Origin: Leifsonia sp. AK011
GTDB lineage: Bacteria > Actinomycetota > Actinomycetes > Actinomycetales > Microbacteriaceae
Reading direction: 5' to 3'
Length of the DNA stretch: 64,000 bases
NCBI RefSeq assembly: GCF_013410945.1
Contig: NZ_JACCCH010000001.1
Coordinates: 930,001 to 994,000, forward strand
Shown here: piece after piece, positions 15,559 through 24,120 of the stretch
Numbering within the stretch: position 1 is the stretch's first letter
Layout: each line of letters opens with the position of its first letter
The notes under the pieces: model-generated
Told to the model about the DNA's origin: nothing
What the model saw: only the letters and a program-made list of their open reading frames with translations
The model's database searches: none
Translations under genes and position numbers: made by a program

Positions 15559-16298
15559 GAGTCGCGGTCATTGGCGGGACGGGGCTGATCGGCACGCGGG
15601 TGGTGCAGCGGCTCCGCACCGACGGACACGACGTGGTCGTGGCATCCCGCGCGACCGGCGTGAACTCGTTCACGGGCGAGGGCCTCGAGGAGGCGCTACG
15701 GGAGGTCGAGACCGTGATCGACACCTCGAACTCGTCGTACCTCGACGAGGCCGGTGCGATCGAGTTCTTCTACGGGTCAACGCTCAACCTGTTGAACTAC
15801 GGGCGTGCCGCTGGTGTGAAGCACCACGTCGCACTCTCGGTCGTCGGTACCGATCGACTTGCGCGCAACGAGGGTGGCTACTTCGCGGCCAAGCTCGCGC
15901 AGGAGAAGCTCATCGAGACATCCGCGATGCCTTACTCGATCGTTCACGCGACGCAGTTCTTCGAGTTCATCGCGAGCATCGCGGATGCCGCGACCCGCAG
16001 CGGCATCGTGACGCTCTCGCGTGCGCTCATCCAGCCAATGGCCGCGGACGATGTCGCTGACGCTGTGGTGCGCACCGCGCTGGCGTCACCGCAGGGGCGC
16101 ATCGTGGAGTTCGGCGGGCCGGAGCAGTTCCGGTTGGAGGAGGTCGTCCGCCGACAGCTCGCACTGCAGAACGACACGCGAGAGGTGGTCGCCGACCCGC
16201 TCGCGCGCTACTTCGGCACGCAGCTCGACGAGCGCGACCTGCTGCCCGGTCCGGATGCGACGCTGGCCCCGACGCGGTTGGCTGACTGGCTGGGGTGA
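15555..16298 (+). CDS. NAD(P)-binding atypical SDR (NmrA-like), paralogue
   Basis: 247-aa paralogue of the preceding gene, with the same blocks (VIGGTGLIGTRVVQ, GVKHHVALSVVGTDR, YSIVHATQFFEF). I chose the ATG at 15555, which overlaps the upstream stop by four bases; a GTG 15 bp earlier is in frame but would add residues not seen in the paralogue. Tandem duplication gave the pair, now clearly diverged in the second half. Probably co-expressed under the ECF41 sigma factor. Confidence 0.85.
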   Translation: MRVAVIGGTGLIGTRVVQRLRTDGHDVVVASRATGVNSFTGEGLEEALREVETVIDTSNSSYLDEAGAIEFFYGSTLNLLNYGRAAGVKHHVALSVVGTDRLARNEGGYFAAKLAQEKLIETSAMPYSIVHATQFFEFIASIADAATRSGIVTLSRALIQPMAADDVADAVVRTALASPQGRIVEFGGPEQFRLEEVVRRQLALQNDTREVVADPLARYFGTQLDERDLLPGPDATLAPTRLADWLG

Positions 16299-16310
16299 CC
16301 CTGCGGGCGT

Positions 16311-16368
16311 CGAGTGTTCCGAAAGTGCCGCTATGCGGGCATCCATAAGGGCACTTTCGGAACACTCG
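16311..16368. repeat. long hairpin, GAGTGTTCCGA family, copy 1
   Basis: Perfect 19-bp arms: CGAGTGTTCCGAAAGTGCC (16311-16329) and its complement (16350-16368), 20-base loop. It lies after the reductase pair and can end transcription, but it shares its outer 12 bp with the hairpin at 25313-25370. Confidence 0.85.
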
Positions 16369-16434
16369 GCGCAGGGGGCCCACAAGGTGCACCCCCGCGG
16401 AGTGCCCCGGCGCCACCGGCGTACTCTGGTGGCG

Positions 16435-17064
16435 ATGGCCGACGATTTCCACAAACCCACGCAGTACTCCGGCGACAAGTTCGACACCTTCGAGGGTGGC
16501 GAGGATCCAGCGCAGATCATGCGTGTCGCCCACGACACCGCCCACGCGCTCGTGAACCGCGCGCGGGAGACGGATGACCCGGCAGTACTCGAACGCCTCG
16601 TGGCGTACACCGATGCCCACGGTATCGACTCCATCGCCGAGCTCTGGGCGCGTGCGAGCCCGCGCTCGCTGCCCGGCGCGCTGTGGCGCATCTACCTGCT
16701 GCGCGTGGTGATCCGGCAGGACCCTGCGGGCACGGCGTTTCTCTTCCAGCGCGGCACGGAGGTGCTCGCCACGATTGACGCCGCGGTTGCCGGGGCGCAG
16801 GCGCCGACCGGCCCCGAGGAGATCACGCAGCTCGCCGACCAGATTCTGCGGGGACTGTTCCGCGGGGACTTCGGGGTAGCGCTCGACCGCGCGGCTGCGT
16901 TCTGTCGCATCCTGTCGGCCGGATGCTCGAACGAGGCCGACACCGCAGAGCTCACCAGCCCCGACCGGGCCACCGAGCTCACCACCCGCGCCGACCGCTT
17001 CACGATCACGGCCGAGGAGCTCACGGCCTGCGCGCGCCTCTACCGCAGCGACTCGCTCGAGTAG
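16435..17064 (+). CDS. conserved actinobacterial protein of unknown function
   Basis: 209-aa soluble, helix-rich protein beginning MADDFHKPTQYSGDKFDTFE. I recognise the pattern (a FHKPTQYSG opening, SLPGALWRIYLLR in the middle, RAAAFCRILSAG and EELTACARLYR near the end) as a family widely conserved in Actinobacteria and often mislabelled as an RNA polymerase subunit. No catalytic motif; function unknown. ATG at 16435 is supported by the conserved N-terminus. Monocistronic, between a hairpin and a REP cluster. Confidence 0.8.
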   Translation: MADDFHKPTQYSGDKFDTFEGGEDPAQIMRVAHDTAHALVNRARETDDPAVLERLVAYTDAHGIDSIAELWARASPRSLPGALWRIYLLRVVIRQDPAGTAFLFQRGTEVLATIDAAVAGAQAPTGPEEITQLADQILRGLFRGDFGVALDRAAAFCRILSAGCSNEADTAELTSPDRATELTTRADRFTITAEELTACARLYRSDSLE

Positions 17065-17244
17065 AGGCGAAGCTGGGAGTCAACGGAATAGCCTCCCGCC
17101 GAGGTGTGTTTAGACTTGTATCGCCGGGCCGCAGTAACCCCGGGCTCCACTAATAGCCGCTTCGAGCGGCCTTGCGCCGAGAGGCGTTCTGCGGCCCGGC
17201 ATTCTCTTTGCGCGCGCGGAGCTCGCGAGGCTCGCACCCTTTCT

Positions 17245-17720
17245 AGTGGGTTGAGTGGGCCCGCGAAGCGGCCCCTACCCTGCGGGTTGAGTAGGCCCGC
17301 GCAGCGGCCGCATCGAAACCTCACCACCGTTGAACGTTGGCGTGGTTTCGATAACGCCGGGCTTCGCCGCGGCTACTCAACCAGCGGGTGGTTGTCAGCC
17401 CGCGCAGCGGTTCCAACTCTGTGGGTTGAGTAGGCCGCGCAGCGGCCGTATCGAAACCTCATCACCGTTGAACGTTGGCGTGGTTTCGATGACGCCGGGC
17501 TTCGCCCGATGCCCGAGACGGGCATCGGCGCTGGCGTCGCGGCGAAGGCCAGAAATGGCCTTCGCTCCAAGCTCCAGCGCGCTACTCAACCAGCGGGTGG
17601 TTGTCGGCCCGCGCAGCGGTTCCAACTCTGTGGGTTGAGTAGGCCGCGCAGCGGCCGTATCGAAACCTCACCACCGTTGAACGTTGGCTTGGTTTCGATA
17701 ACGCAGGGCTTCGCCGCGGA
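17245..17720. repeat. REP-like cluster 1
   Basis: Several copies of GGTTGAGTAGGCC(C)GCGCAGCGGCC...CGAAACCTCACC, facing inverted copies ending in GGCTACTCAACC, so they can fold into long hairpins. Within it, a stretch of about 90 bp from 17410 recurs almost exactly from 17605, and a GGCCAGAAATGGCC hairpin with CCAGCGCGCT sits at about 17545-17585. No gene seen. Confidence 0.85.
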
Positions 17721-17769
17721 ACCCGACGGCTGAGCAATCCACCCCCACCCGCGTCTCCGAAGTACCTGC

Positions 17770-18405
17770 ATGAACGCGCAGCCCGGCACGTTACCTGCGA
17801 TGCTTGATGTCGTGTCCCATGACTTCAGCCTCGGCCAGGATGACTCTGCCGCGGCCGTCGCGCGTCGGTTGCAGGTGCTACTTGAGAGGGTGGCATCCGC
17901 CGACAAGAACGCGTTCAGCGAGCTGTACGACGAGATCGCGCCACGCGTGTTCGGTCTCGTCAAACGGGTACTTATCGACCACGCACAGGCTGAGGAGGTG
18001 ACGCAGGAGGTGTTCCTGGAAATCTGGCAGAACGCCGCGCGCTTCGACGCATCGAAGGGCAGCGCGATCACCTGGATGCTTACGATGACCCATCGCCGGG
18101 CCATCGACCGCATCCGTGCCTCGCAGTCGTCACGCGACCGCGACCTGCGCATCGGCATCCGCGACTTCGAGCCCGGCCACGATGGTGTCGCCGAGCACGT
18201 CGAGGTGAGCATCGAGCACGAGCGGGTCGCCCGCGCGATGGCTCGCCTCACCGAGCTGCAGCGGCAGGCCATCGAGCTGTCGTACTACGGCGGCTACACA
18301 AACAGCGAGGTGGCGGGCATCCTGAGCGTGCCCCTCGGTACAGTCAAGACACGCATCCGTGACGGGATGATCCGACTCCGCGACGAACTGGGGGTGACCT
18401 CATGA
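17770..18405 (+). CDS. sigK: ECF sigma factor SigK (ECF19)
   Basis: 211-aa extracytoplasmic-function sigma factor. Sigma-2: FSELYDEIAPRVFGLVKRVL (about 53-72), then QEVFLEIWQ and ITWMLTMTHRRAIDRIR; sigma-4: LTELQRQAIELSYYGGYTNS with HTH and VPLGTVKTRIRDG. It is followed with a four-base overlap by an RskA-type anti-sigma gene. SigK call: RskA partner, and a fasciclin lipoprotein and dipZ a few hundred bases on, the same partners as mycobacterial SigK (mpt70/mpt83 and dipZ). Start ATG at 17770 with a second Met at residue 11. Confidence 0.87.
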   Translation: MNAQPGTLPAMLDVVSHDFSLGQDDSAAAVARRLQVLLERVASADKNAFSELYDEIAPRVFGLVKRVLIDHAQAEEVTQEVFLEIWQNAARFDASKGSAITWMLTMTHRRAIDRIRASQSSRDRDLRIGIRDFEPGHDGVAEHVEVSIEHERVARAMARLTELQRQAIELSYYGGYTNSEVAGILSVPLGTVKTRIRDGMIRLRDELGVTS

Positions 18406-19184
18406 CCGACAACAACAGTGCCGACAACAAGCGCGACGACGTCGACCCGAGCACCCAGACGGGTTCGTACGCGCTTGGTGCGCTCGACGCCGGCGAGGTT
18501 GCCGCCTTCGAGAAGCACCTTGCCGAGCACGCGGAGACCCGCAACGAGGCCACCGAGCTGAGCGACACCGCGGTGCTGCTCGGGCTCGCCGTGCCGCCCG
18601 TTGCGCCGCCGCCCTCGCTCAAGGCGAGCATCATGGACCAGCTGGATGCCACCCCGCAGCTTCCCGCGGAGGCTCCGCCCGCACCGCCCCTCCTCGCCGG
18701 CCCCGCCGAAACGCGCGCTCGTGCACGCTGGGCCTCGCGGCCGGTTGTGGCGCTCGCGAGCGCTGCCGCCGTGATCGGTCTCATCGCCGGTGGTGGTGTG
18801 GTCGCGACATCCGTGTTCCAGAACAACCAGCGCCAGGAGCAGGCCGACCTGTTCGCCGCCATCAACGCGGCCAGCGACAGTCAGCGCCGCTCCGTGGAGT
18901 TGGCGGATGGCACGGCGACGCTGGTCTGGTCGGACGAGCTCCAGGCCTCCGCGCTCATCGTCGATGGGCTGGAGCCCCTGCCCTCGGACAAGGACTACGA
19001 GCTCTGGTACATCGGGGAGTCGGGCATCCGCTCCGCCGGCATTCTGTCGGCCGACGGTTCGCGCACCTGGCGCGTACTCGAGGGCTCGAAGGAGCCGGGT
19101 GACACCATCGGCGTGACCGTCGAGCCGCGCGGAGGATCCGAGCAGCCCACGACCGACCCGATCATCGCGATCGAGAGCGCGTAG
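18402..19184 (+). CDS. rskA: anti-sigma-K factor RskA
   Basis: 260-aa single-pass membrane anti-sigma factor. The N-terminal cytoplasmic part (1-100) carries the zinc-less anti-sigma helix (GSYALGALDAGEVAAFEKHL); one TM helix lies at about 113-137 (VVALASAAAVIGLIAGGGVV). The C-terminal extracytoplasmic RskA domain has LVWSDELQASALIVDGLEPL and YELWYIG, typical of the family. It holds SigK at the membrane until regulated proteolysis releases it. Coupled to sigK through ATGA (18402-18405). Confidence 0.9.
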   Translation: MTDNNSADNKRDDVDPSTQTGSYALGALDAGEVAAFEKHLAEHAETRNEATELSDTAVLLGLAVPPVAPPPSLKASIMDQLDATPQLPAEAPPAPPLLAGPAETRARARWASRPVVALASAAAVIGLIAGGGVVATSVFQNNQRQEQADLFAAINAASDSQRRSVELADGTATLVWSDELQASALIVDGLEPLPSDKDYELWYIGESGIRSAGILSADGSRTWRVLEGSKEPGDTIGVTVEPRGGSEQPTTDPIIAIESA

Positions 19185-19225
19185 CCCCTACACTCCCGCT
19201 GGGTCCCCTGGCGTAGCTCCCACAC

Positions 19226-19620
19226 TTCCGCTGGTTGAGTAGCGCGCTGGAGCTTGGAGCGAAGGCCATTTCTGGCCTTCGCCGCGACGCCAGCGCCGAT
19301 GCCCGTCTCGGGCATCGGGCGAAGCCCCGGCGTTATCGAAACCACGCCAACGTGTCACGTGGGGTGGGGTTTCGATAACGCTCGCTTTGCGAGCTACTCA
19401 ACCCACGAAAAGGAGTAGCTCGCTGCGCGAGCCACTCGACCTGCCTAGAGGCCCGCCTCGCGGACCCTTCCGCTGGTTGAGTAGCCGGGGCGAAGCCCGG
19501 CGTTATCGAAACCACGCCCACGTGATACGTCGGTGGGGTTTCGATAACGCTCGCTTTGCGAGCTACTCAACCCACAGAAGGGGGTTCCCGCTGCGCGAGT
19601 TCCTCAACCCACTGCAGGGG
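19226..19620. repeat. REP-like cluster 2
   Basis: Inverted and direct copies of the GGTTGAGTAG / CTACTCAACC unit with CGAAACCACGCC...GGGTTTCGATAACGCTCGC, plus a second composite block (GCGAAGGCCATTTCTGGCCTTCGC then GATGCCCGTCTCGGGCATC) also found in clusters 1 and 6. Lies between rskA and the convergent fasciclin gene. No gene seen. Confidence 0.85.
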
Positions 19621-19650
19621 TAGCTCGCAGCGCGACCTCCGCGCACCACA

Positions 19651-19682
19651 AAGGCCCGCCCTCCGGGAGGAGGACGGGCCTT
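19651..19682. terminator. bidirectional terminator hairpin
   Basis: AAGGCCCGCCCT pairs with AGGACGGGCCTT (11 of 12), followed by T then G-rich DNA. Between the convergent rskA and fasciclin genes. Confidence 0.6.
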
Positions 19683-19727
19683 GGGGGATGACCGGGCGTG
19701 CCCCAGCAGTTGCCGGGCCATCCAGAA

Positions 19728-19758
19728 GGCCCGTCCCCCTCTGGGTGGGGCACGGGCC
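19728..19758 (-). terminator. terminator hairpin after the fasciclin gene
   Basis: GGCCCGTCCCC against GGGGCACGGGCC with one bulge; 16 bp past the fasciclin stop. Confidence 0.5.
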
Positions 19759-19773
19759 AGTCTCTGGCGCTAC

Positions 19774-20424
19774 TTACATCGCGGGCGGCGTGAGAACCGT
19801 GTCGATGAGGTAGACGGTCGCGTTGGCGGTGTGCACGCCACCGCAGATCACGGTCGCGTCGTTGACCTTGAGGTTGTCGCCGCTTCCGGTGACGGTGACG
19901 GTGCCACCGTTGACGGTGGTGAGCTCACCATCGATGTCGCTCGGCAGGATCTGGCCGGGCACCACGTGGTACGTGAGGATGTCGCTCAGCATCTGCGCGT
20001 TCTCCGGCATCTGCAGCGCGGCAACGGTGTCGGCGGGCAGCTTGGCGAACGCGTCATCCACCGGTGCGAACACCGTGAACTCGGAGCCGTTGAGGGTGTC
20101 GACGAGGTCGACGTCGGGGTTCAGCTGTCCGGAGACCGCTGCGACCAGCGTGGTGAGGAGCGGGTTGTTGGATGCCGCGACCGCCACCGGGTCCTGGGCC
20201 ATTCCGACGATCGAGCCGCTGCCGTCCGGCACGGCTTCCGCGTAGGCGGCGCAGCCGGAGCCGACCAGGTCGGCCGTGTAGTCCATCTCGGTGGCGGGGG
20301 CCGACGCGCTGGGGGCCGGCTCGCTCGACTCGTCCATTGAGGTGGTCGGCGAACAGGCCGAGACGCCGAAGGCGGTGGCGGCGATAGCGAGGGCCACCAG
20401 GGTGGTGCGGTGTGTGGTGCGCAT
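19774..20424 (-). CDS. secreted fasciclin-domain lipoprotein (MPT70/MPT83-like)
   Basis: 216-aa exported protein. Signal peptide with lipobox (FGVSAC, Cys24), a Ser/Pro/Ala-rich linker, and one fasciclin (FAS1) domain with both conserved blocks: [19 protein letters not shown] (H1) and [11 protein letters not shown], then the end [11 protein letters not shown] (H2). Start ATG at 20424 has a good RBS (AAGGAG); the frame is open further but upstream does not look coding. In mycobacteria such proteins (MPT70, MPT83) are the main SigK targets, and sigK-rskA is adjacent here, so the same control is likely. Function of the protein itself is unclear (adhesion-like). Confidence 0.9.
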   Translation of the reverse strand: MRTTHRTTLVALAIAATAFGVSACSPTTSMDESSEPAPSASAPATEMDYTADLVGSGCAAYAEAVPDGSGSIVGMAQDPVAVAASNNPLLTTLVAAVSGQLNPDVDLVDTLNGSEFTVFAPVDDAFAKLPADTVAALQMPENAQMLSDILTYHVVPGQILPSDIDGELTTVNGGTVTVTGSGDNLKVNDATVICGGVHTANATVYLIDTVLTPPAM

Positions 20425-20644
20425 GTGTTGCTCCTTTGTGAAAGTGATCGGCTCGATCGCAACTGAGCCTGGAAGGCATCTGTGCCGACCGTCATGGGGT
20501 CTTCGGGGTCGTCTCGAGAACGGTTTGGGGGCAAGCCCGAAAAAGTTCGACGGATGCGACATCCAAGCCGTAGCGCGCATCTCTCCGAAGACCTCCCCGA
20601 CCGCACCTGCGGCCAGCAACCGCATCCCGACCACGGAGGTCATC

Positions 20645-22357
20645 GTGCTCAGCCTCGCCATCATCGGCTTCCTCGGAGGCCTCATCACCGGCATATCGCC
20701 GTGCATCCTGCCGGTACTACCGGTCATCTTCCTGTCGGGTGGCGCCATGAGCGCCCGAGATTCGGATGCCCCGCAGAAGGTGAGTCGCTGGCGCCCGTTC
20801 CAGGTCATCGCCGGCCTCGTCGTGGCCTTCAGCCTCTTCACGCTGATTGGATCGCTCATCCTCGCGCTGCTCGGACTGCCCCAGGACTTCCTGCGCTGGG
20901 CTGGCATCGTCGTGCTGGTGCTCATCGGTGTCGGGCTCATCGTGCCGGCCTTCCAGCACATCCTCGAGAAGCCGTTCTCCTGGATACCCCAGAAGAACGT
21001 CGGCACCGAGCGCGGGGGCTTTGTCCTCGGCCTCGCGCTCGGTGCCGTCTACGTGCCGTGCGCCGGTCCAGTGCTCGCGGCGATCACGGTGGCGGGGTCG
21101 ACGGGCAACATCGGCGTCGAGACGATCGTGCTCACGCTGAGCTTCGCGGTGGGTGCTGCCCTCCCGCTGCTCATCTTCGCGCTCGCTGGCCGTGGGGTCG
21201 CCGAGCGGGTCAAGACGTTCCGCAAGCATCAGGCCAAGATCCGCACCATCGGTGGCATCGTGATGATCGCGCTCGCCGTCGGTCTCGTCTTCAATCTCCC
21301 GCAGCTGCTGCAGCGTCTCGTGCCCGATTACACGAGCGTGCTGCAGGACCAGTTCGCGAGCGACGAGGCCATCGCCGAGCAGCTCGACCTCGGCGGTCTC
21401 GAGAACGACCAGAACAAGGACCTCGACCTCTGCACCAACGGTGCGAGCGAGCTCGAGTCCTGCGGAACCGCCCCCGACATCAAGGGCATCCAGGAGTGGT
21501 TCAACACCGAGAACAATGAGGCCATCGACCTCGCCGACCTCAAGGGTCAGGTTGTGCTCATCGACTTCTGGGCGTACTCGTGCATCAACTGCCAGCGCAG
21601 CATTCCCCACACCGTTGCGTGGAATGAGGCGTATGAGGATGCCGGACTCCAGGTCATTGGCATCCACTCGCCCGAGTACGCCTTCGAGAAGGAGCCGCGC
21701 AACGTGAAGGCTGGCGCGCAGAACTTCGGCATCACCTACCCGGTGGCTCTCGACAACAACCTCTCCACCTGGACCAACTACCGCAACCGCTACTGGCCGG
21801 CGCACTACCTGATCGACGCGGAGGGTGTCGTGCGTCATGTGAAGTTCGGCGAGGGCGGCTACGCCAACACCGAGAAGCTCATACGGGAGCTGCTGCTCGA
21901 CGCCAACCCCGACGCGCAGCTGCCCCCGGCGACGGATGTCGCGGACGACACCCCCGAGGCCGGCTCCACCACCCCCGAGACCTACCTGAGCCTCGGCAAG
22001 ATGGTGAACTTCGGTGGGGACGAGGAGTACGCGTCCGGCGTGAACACCTACGCGTATCCCGCCGACCAGCCCCGCGACACGTTCGCGCTCAAGGGTGACT
22101 GGGAGCTGGACTTCCAGAACGCCACTCCGGTCGGCGGTGAGGGGAGCATCCGTCTCAACTACACCGCTCGCGAGGTGCGCATGGTGCTCGGCGGGGAGGG
22201 CACGGTGAAGCTCACCATCGACGGCGTGACAACCGAACTGGGGGTATCCGGGACGCCGAATTCCTACTCGCTTGTACCCCTCGGGGATGCCCGCGAGGGT
22301 AGCCTTGAGGTCACACTTTCGCCCGGTGTGGAGGCATACTCCTTCACTTTCGGGTAA
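20645..22357 (+). CDS. dipZ: DipZ: CcdA-type transporter fused to thioredoxin
   Basis: 570-aa membrane protein that moves reducing power to the cell exterior. N-terminal CcdA part (1-230) has six or so membrane helices and the paired membrane cysteines SPCILP (about Cys20) and VPCAGP (about Cys139). An extracytoplasmic thioredoxin domain follows with CINC (Cys313/Cys316 in [11 protein letters not shown]), and a strand-rich C-terminal domain (about 440-570) as in mycobacterial DipZ. GTG at 20645 has GGAGG five bases upstream; the longer open frame upstream lacks coding character. Divergent from the fasciclin gene, which matches the mpt83-dipZ-mpt70 arrangement of mycobacteria. Confidence 0.9.
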   Translation: MLSLAIIGFLGGLITGISPCILPVLPVIFLSGGAMSARDSDAPQKVSRWRPFQVIAGLVVAFSLFTLIGSLILALLGLPQDFLRWAGIVVLVLIGVGLIVPAFQHILEKPFSWIPQKNVGTERGGFVLGLALGAVYVPCAGPVLAAITVAGSTGNIGVETIVLTLSFAVGAALPLLIFALAGRGVAERVKTFRKHQAKIRTIGGIVMIALAVGLVFNLPQLLQRLVPDYTSVLQDQFASDEAIAEQLDLGGLENDQNKDLDLCTNGASELESCGTAPDIKGIQEWFNTENNEAIDLADLKGQVVLIDFWAYSCINCQRSIPHTVAWNEAYEDAGLQVIGIHSPEYAFEKEPRNVKAGAQNFGITYPVALDNNLSTWTNYRNRYWPAHYLIDAEGVVRHVKFGEGGYANTEKLIRELLLDANPDAQLPPATDVADDTPEAGSTTPETYLSLGKMVNFGGDEEYASGVNTYAYPADQPRDTFALKGDWELDFQNATPVGGEGSIRLNYTAREVRMVLGGEGTVKLTIDGVTTELGVSGTPNSYSLVPLGDAREGSLEVTLSPGVEAYSFTFG

Positions 22358-22368
22358 CCGCAGGGCCA

Positions 22369-22408
22369 CGCGGGGCGCGGTCGGCTTCGGATGCCGACCC
22401 GCCTCGCG
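22369..22408 (+). terminator. terminator after dipZ
   Basis: CGCGGGGCGCGGTCGGC pairs with GCCGACCCGCCTCGCG with small mismatches; 12 bp after the stop, then TCTGCGTTT. Confidence 0.65.
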
Positions 22409-22475
22409 TCTGCGTTTAAGCGGCGAGGTCCGGCGTCCCACCTAGTTGGTTGGGCGAAGCCCCGGAGTACAAATC

Positions 22476-22585
22476 TGTTGGTTGAGTAGCCGCGGGCGAA
22501 GCCCCGGCGATATCGAAACCTCACCGACGTTCAACGATGGTGAGGTTTCGATACGCGCACTTCGTGCGCTACTCAACCCACGGGG
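22476..22585. repeat. REP-like cluster 3
   Basis: One complete hairpin unit: GGTTGAGTAGCC...CGAAACCTCACC, a spacer of about 15 bases, then GGTGAGGTTTCG...GCTACTCAACC. Confidence 0.85.
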
Positions 22586-22626
22586 AGGGGGCATCCCTTG
22601 ACACCCCGCACCCCACCCCGTAACCT

Positions 22627-22642
22627 ACAACCAAATGGTTGT
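22627..22642 (+). promoter_or_regulatory. operator dyad over the ArsR start codon
   Basis: ACAACC-N4-GGTTGT, perfect, covering the ATG at 22635. An analogous dyad precedes the second ArsR gene (41353-41376). Likely autoregulatory site. Confidence 0.55.
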
Positions 22643-22970
22643 ACATACAGAACCCAGTGACGCGGAGGTCGACCGCATCTTCCATGCGCTCGCCGATGCG
22701 ACGCGACGTGACATCCTTCGGCGCACGCTCGTCGGGGAGGCGTCGGTGAGCGAACTCGCCGACGCCTACGAGATGTCGTTCGCCGCGGTCCAGAAGCACG
22801 TCGCCGTGCTGGAGGGAGCCGGACTTGTGACCAAAGAACCCCGGGGGCGGGAGCGCATCGTGCGCGGCGACCCCGCGACGATCGCGCGGGCGCAGAAGCT
22901 GCTCGACGCGTACGCCGACCTGTGGCGCAGCCGCATCGACCGACTCGATGCGTTGCTCGCCGAAGACTGA
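22635..22970 (+). CDS. ArsR-family transcriptional regulator
   Basis: 111-aa winged-helix repressor. The fold is clear: FHALADATRRDILRRTL, then SVSELADAYEMSFAAVQKHV (recognition helix) and LEGAGLVTKEPRGRERIV (wing). No Cys-rich metal site, so it is of the SRPBCC-linked ArsR type and not a metal sensor. The gene after it, 27 bp on, encodes a tandem SRPBCC protein, its usual partner. An inverted repeat covers the start codon. Confidence 0.9.
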   Translation: MVVHTEPSDAEVDRIFHALADATRRDILRRTLVGEASVSELADAYEMSFAAVQKHVAVLEGAGLVTKEPRGRERIVRGDPATIARAQKLLDAYADLWRSRIDRLDALLAED

Positions 22971-22997
22971 ACACCCACGAAACCAAGGAGATACGAA

Positions 22998-23984
22998 ATG
23001 CCCGTCACCTCTGTCACCACCGACACCGAGGCCCTCAGCATGACCCTCGTGGCCGAATTCCCCGTGCCGGCGGAGCGGCTGTGGGATGCGTTCGCCGACC
23101 CGCGCCAGCTCGAGCGCTTCTGGGGCCCGCCCGGGTACCCGGCAACCTTCGGCACCTACGACCTCCGCCCAGGCGGCTACGTCCACTACTGGATGACGTC
23201 GCCCGAGGGTCAGACGTTCTATGGGCGGTGGGATGTCACGGCCGTCGACGCCCCGCGCACATTCACGGTCACCGACACCTTCGCCGACGAGAACGGTGTC
23301 TCCGACCCATCCCTCCCTGCCGGCACGATGACCGTGACCGTCGAGCCCACGGACTCCGGATCCCGGCTCACCGTGCTGTCGACGTCGCCGACACTCGAGG
23401 CGCTGCAGCAGGTCATCGAGATGGGCCAGGTCGAGGGCATGACGCAGGCGATGTCGCAGCTCGACACCGTGCTCGCCGACCTGCGCGAGTACGCGCTCGG
23501 CAAGGGCACCCAGACGGAGATCGTGGATGACACGCACGTCAAGATCACGCGGGCCTTCGAGGCTCCCCGCCACCTCATCTGGCGTGCCCACACCGAGCCG
23601 GAGCTCATGAAGAAGTGGCTGCTCGGCCCTGACGGCTGGGTCATGACGGTGTGCGAGTCCGACCTGAAGCCGGGCGGCGCCTACCGCTACGCGTGGGCGC
23701 CCGAGGAGGGCACACCGGGGGAGCCGTTCGGCTTCGAGGGCGAGAACGTGGTCATCGAGCCCGAGCGGCGGCTCGTCTCCACCGAGGCCATGACGGGTGC
23801 CGACTTCCCGGCGAACGTCAACGACCTGGGCTTCGCGGAGGCCGACGGGGTGACCCTGCTCACGCTGTACATCACGTACCCCAACAAGGAGCAGCGCGAC
23901 TTCATCCTCGCCACGGGCATGACCGACGGCATGGAGGCCAGCTACGCAAGGCTCGAGCAGGAGCTGGTGGCAACCGCTGGTTGA
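22998..23984 (+). CDS. tandem SRPBCC (AHSA1-type) domain protein
   Basis: 328-aa protein with two START/AHSA1-type domains. Domain 1 (about 18-165) begins FPVPAERLWDAFADPRQLER FW-style and domain 2 (about 175-325) begins FEAPRHLIWRAHTEPELMKK; both have the G-rich PGGxY strand (LRPGGYVHYWM and LKPGGAYRYAW). The fold binds hydrophobic ligands; the function in this family is not known. ATG with AAGGAG RBS. Co-transcribed with the ArsR gene. The duplication of the domain in one chain sets it apart from the single-domain version at 41734-42174. Confidence 0.88.
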   Translation: MPVTSVTTDTEALSMTLVAEFPVPAERLWDAFADPRQLERFWGPPGYPATFGTYDLRPGGYVHYWMTSPEGQTFYGRWDVTAVDAPRTFTVTDTFADENGVSDPSLPAGTMTVTVEPTDSGSRLTVLSTSPTLEALQQVIEMGQVEGMTQAMSQLDTVLADLREYALGKGTQTEIVDDTHVKITRAFEAPRHLIWRAHTEPELMKKWLLGPDGWVMTVCESDLKPGGAYRYAWAPEEGTPGEPFGFEGENVVIEPERRLVSTEAMTGADFPANVNDLGFAEADGVTLLTLYITYPNKEQRDFILATGMTDGMEASYARLEQELVATAG

Positions 23985-24118
23985 GGAGCGACCGCAGGTC
24001 GCGTCTCGAAACCTCACATCGGAACAACCTCGGGTGTGAGGTTTCGATGACGGCCGCTTCGCGGGCCTACTCAACCCACCGGGTTTCGATGACGGCCGCT
24101 TCGCGGCCCTACTCAACC
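23980..24118. repeat. REP-like cluster 4
   Basis: GGTTGAGGAGCGACCGCAGG...CTCGAAACCTCAC, then TGAGGTTTCGATGACGGCCGCTTCGCGGGCCTACTCAACC and a partial repeat. Between the convergent SRPBCC and pstS genes, and probably part of both 3' ends. Confidence 0.85.
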
Positions 24119-24120
24119 AG

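Noticed and set aside
17245-17720. Repeated GGTTGAGTAG clusters as CRISPR or attachment arrays
   Set aside because: Copies are inverted and variable in length, form hairpins with partners, and occur at many intergenic sites; this is a REP-type pattern.
20425-20644. SigK-dependent promoter between the fasciclin gene and dipZ
   Set aside because: Several CATCC-like strings are visible but none has a convincing -10 at the right distance; context favours SigK control but no site is claimed.
20717-22441. 574-codon minus-strand open frame under dipZ
   Set aside because: Antisense shadow: composition is Arg/Glu/His-rich without domains, while the plus strand encodes DipZ with its CxxC motif and membrane helices.
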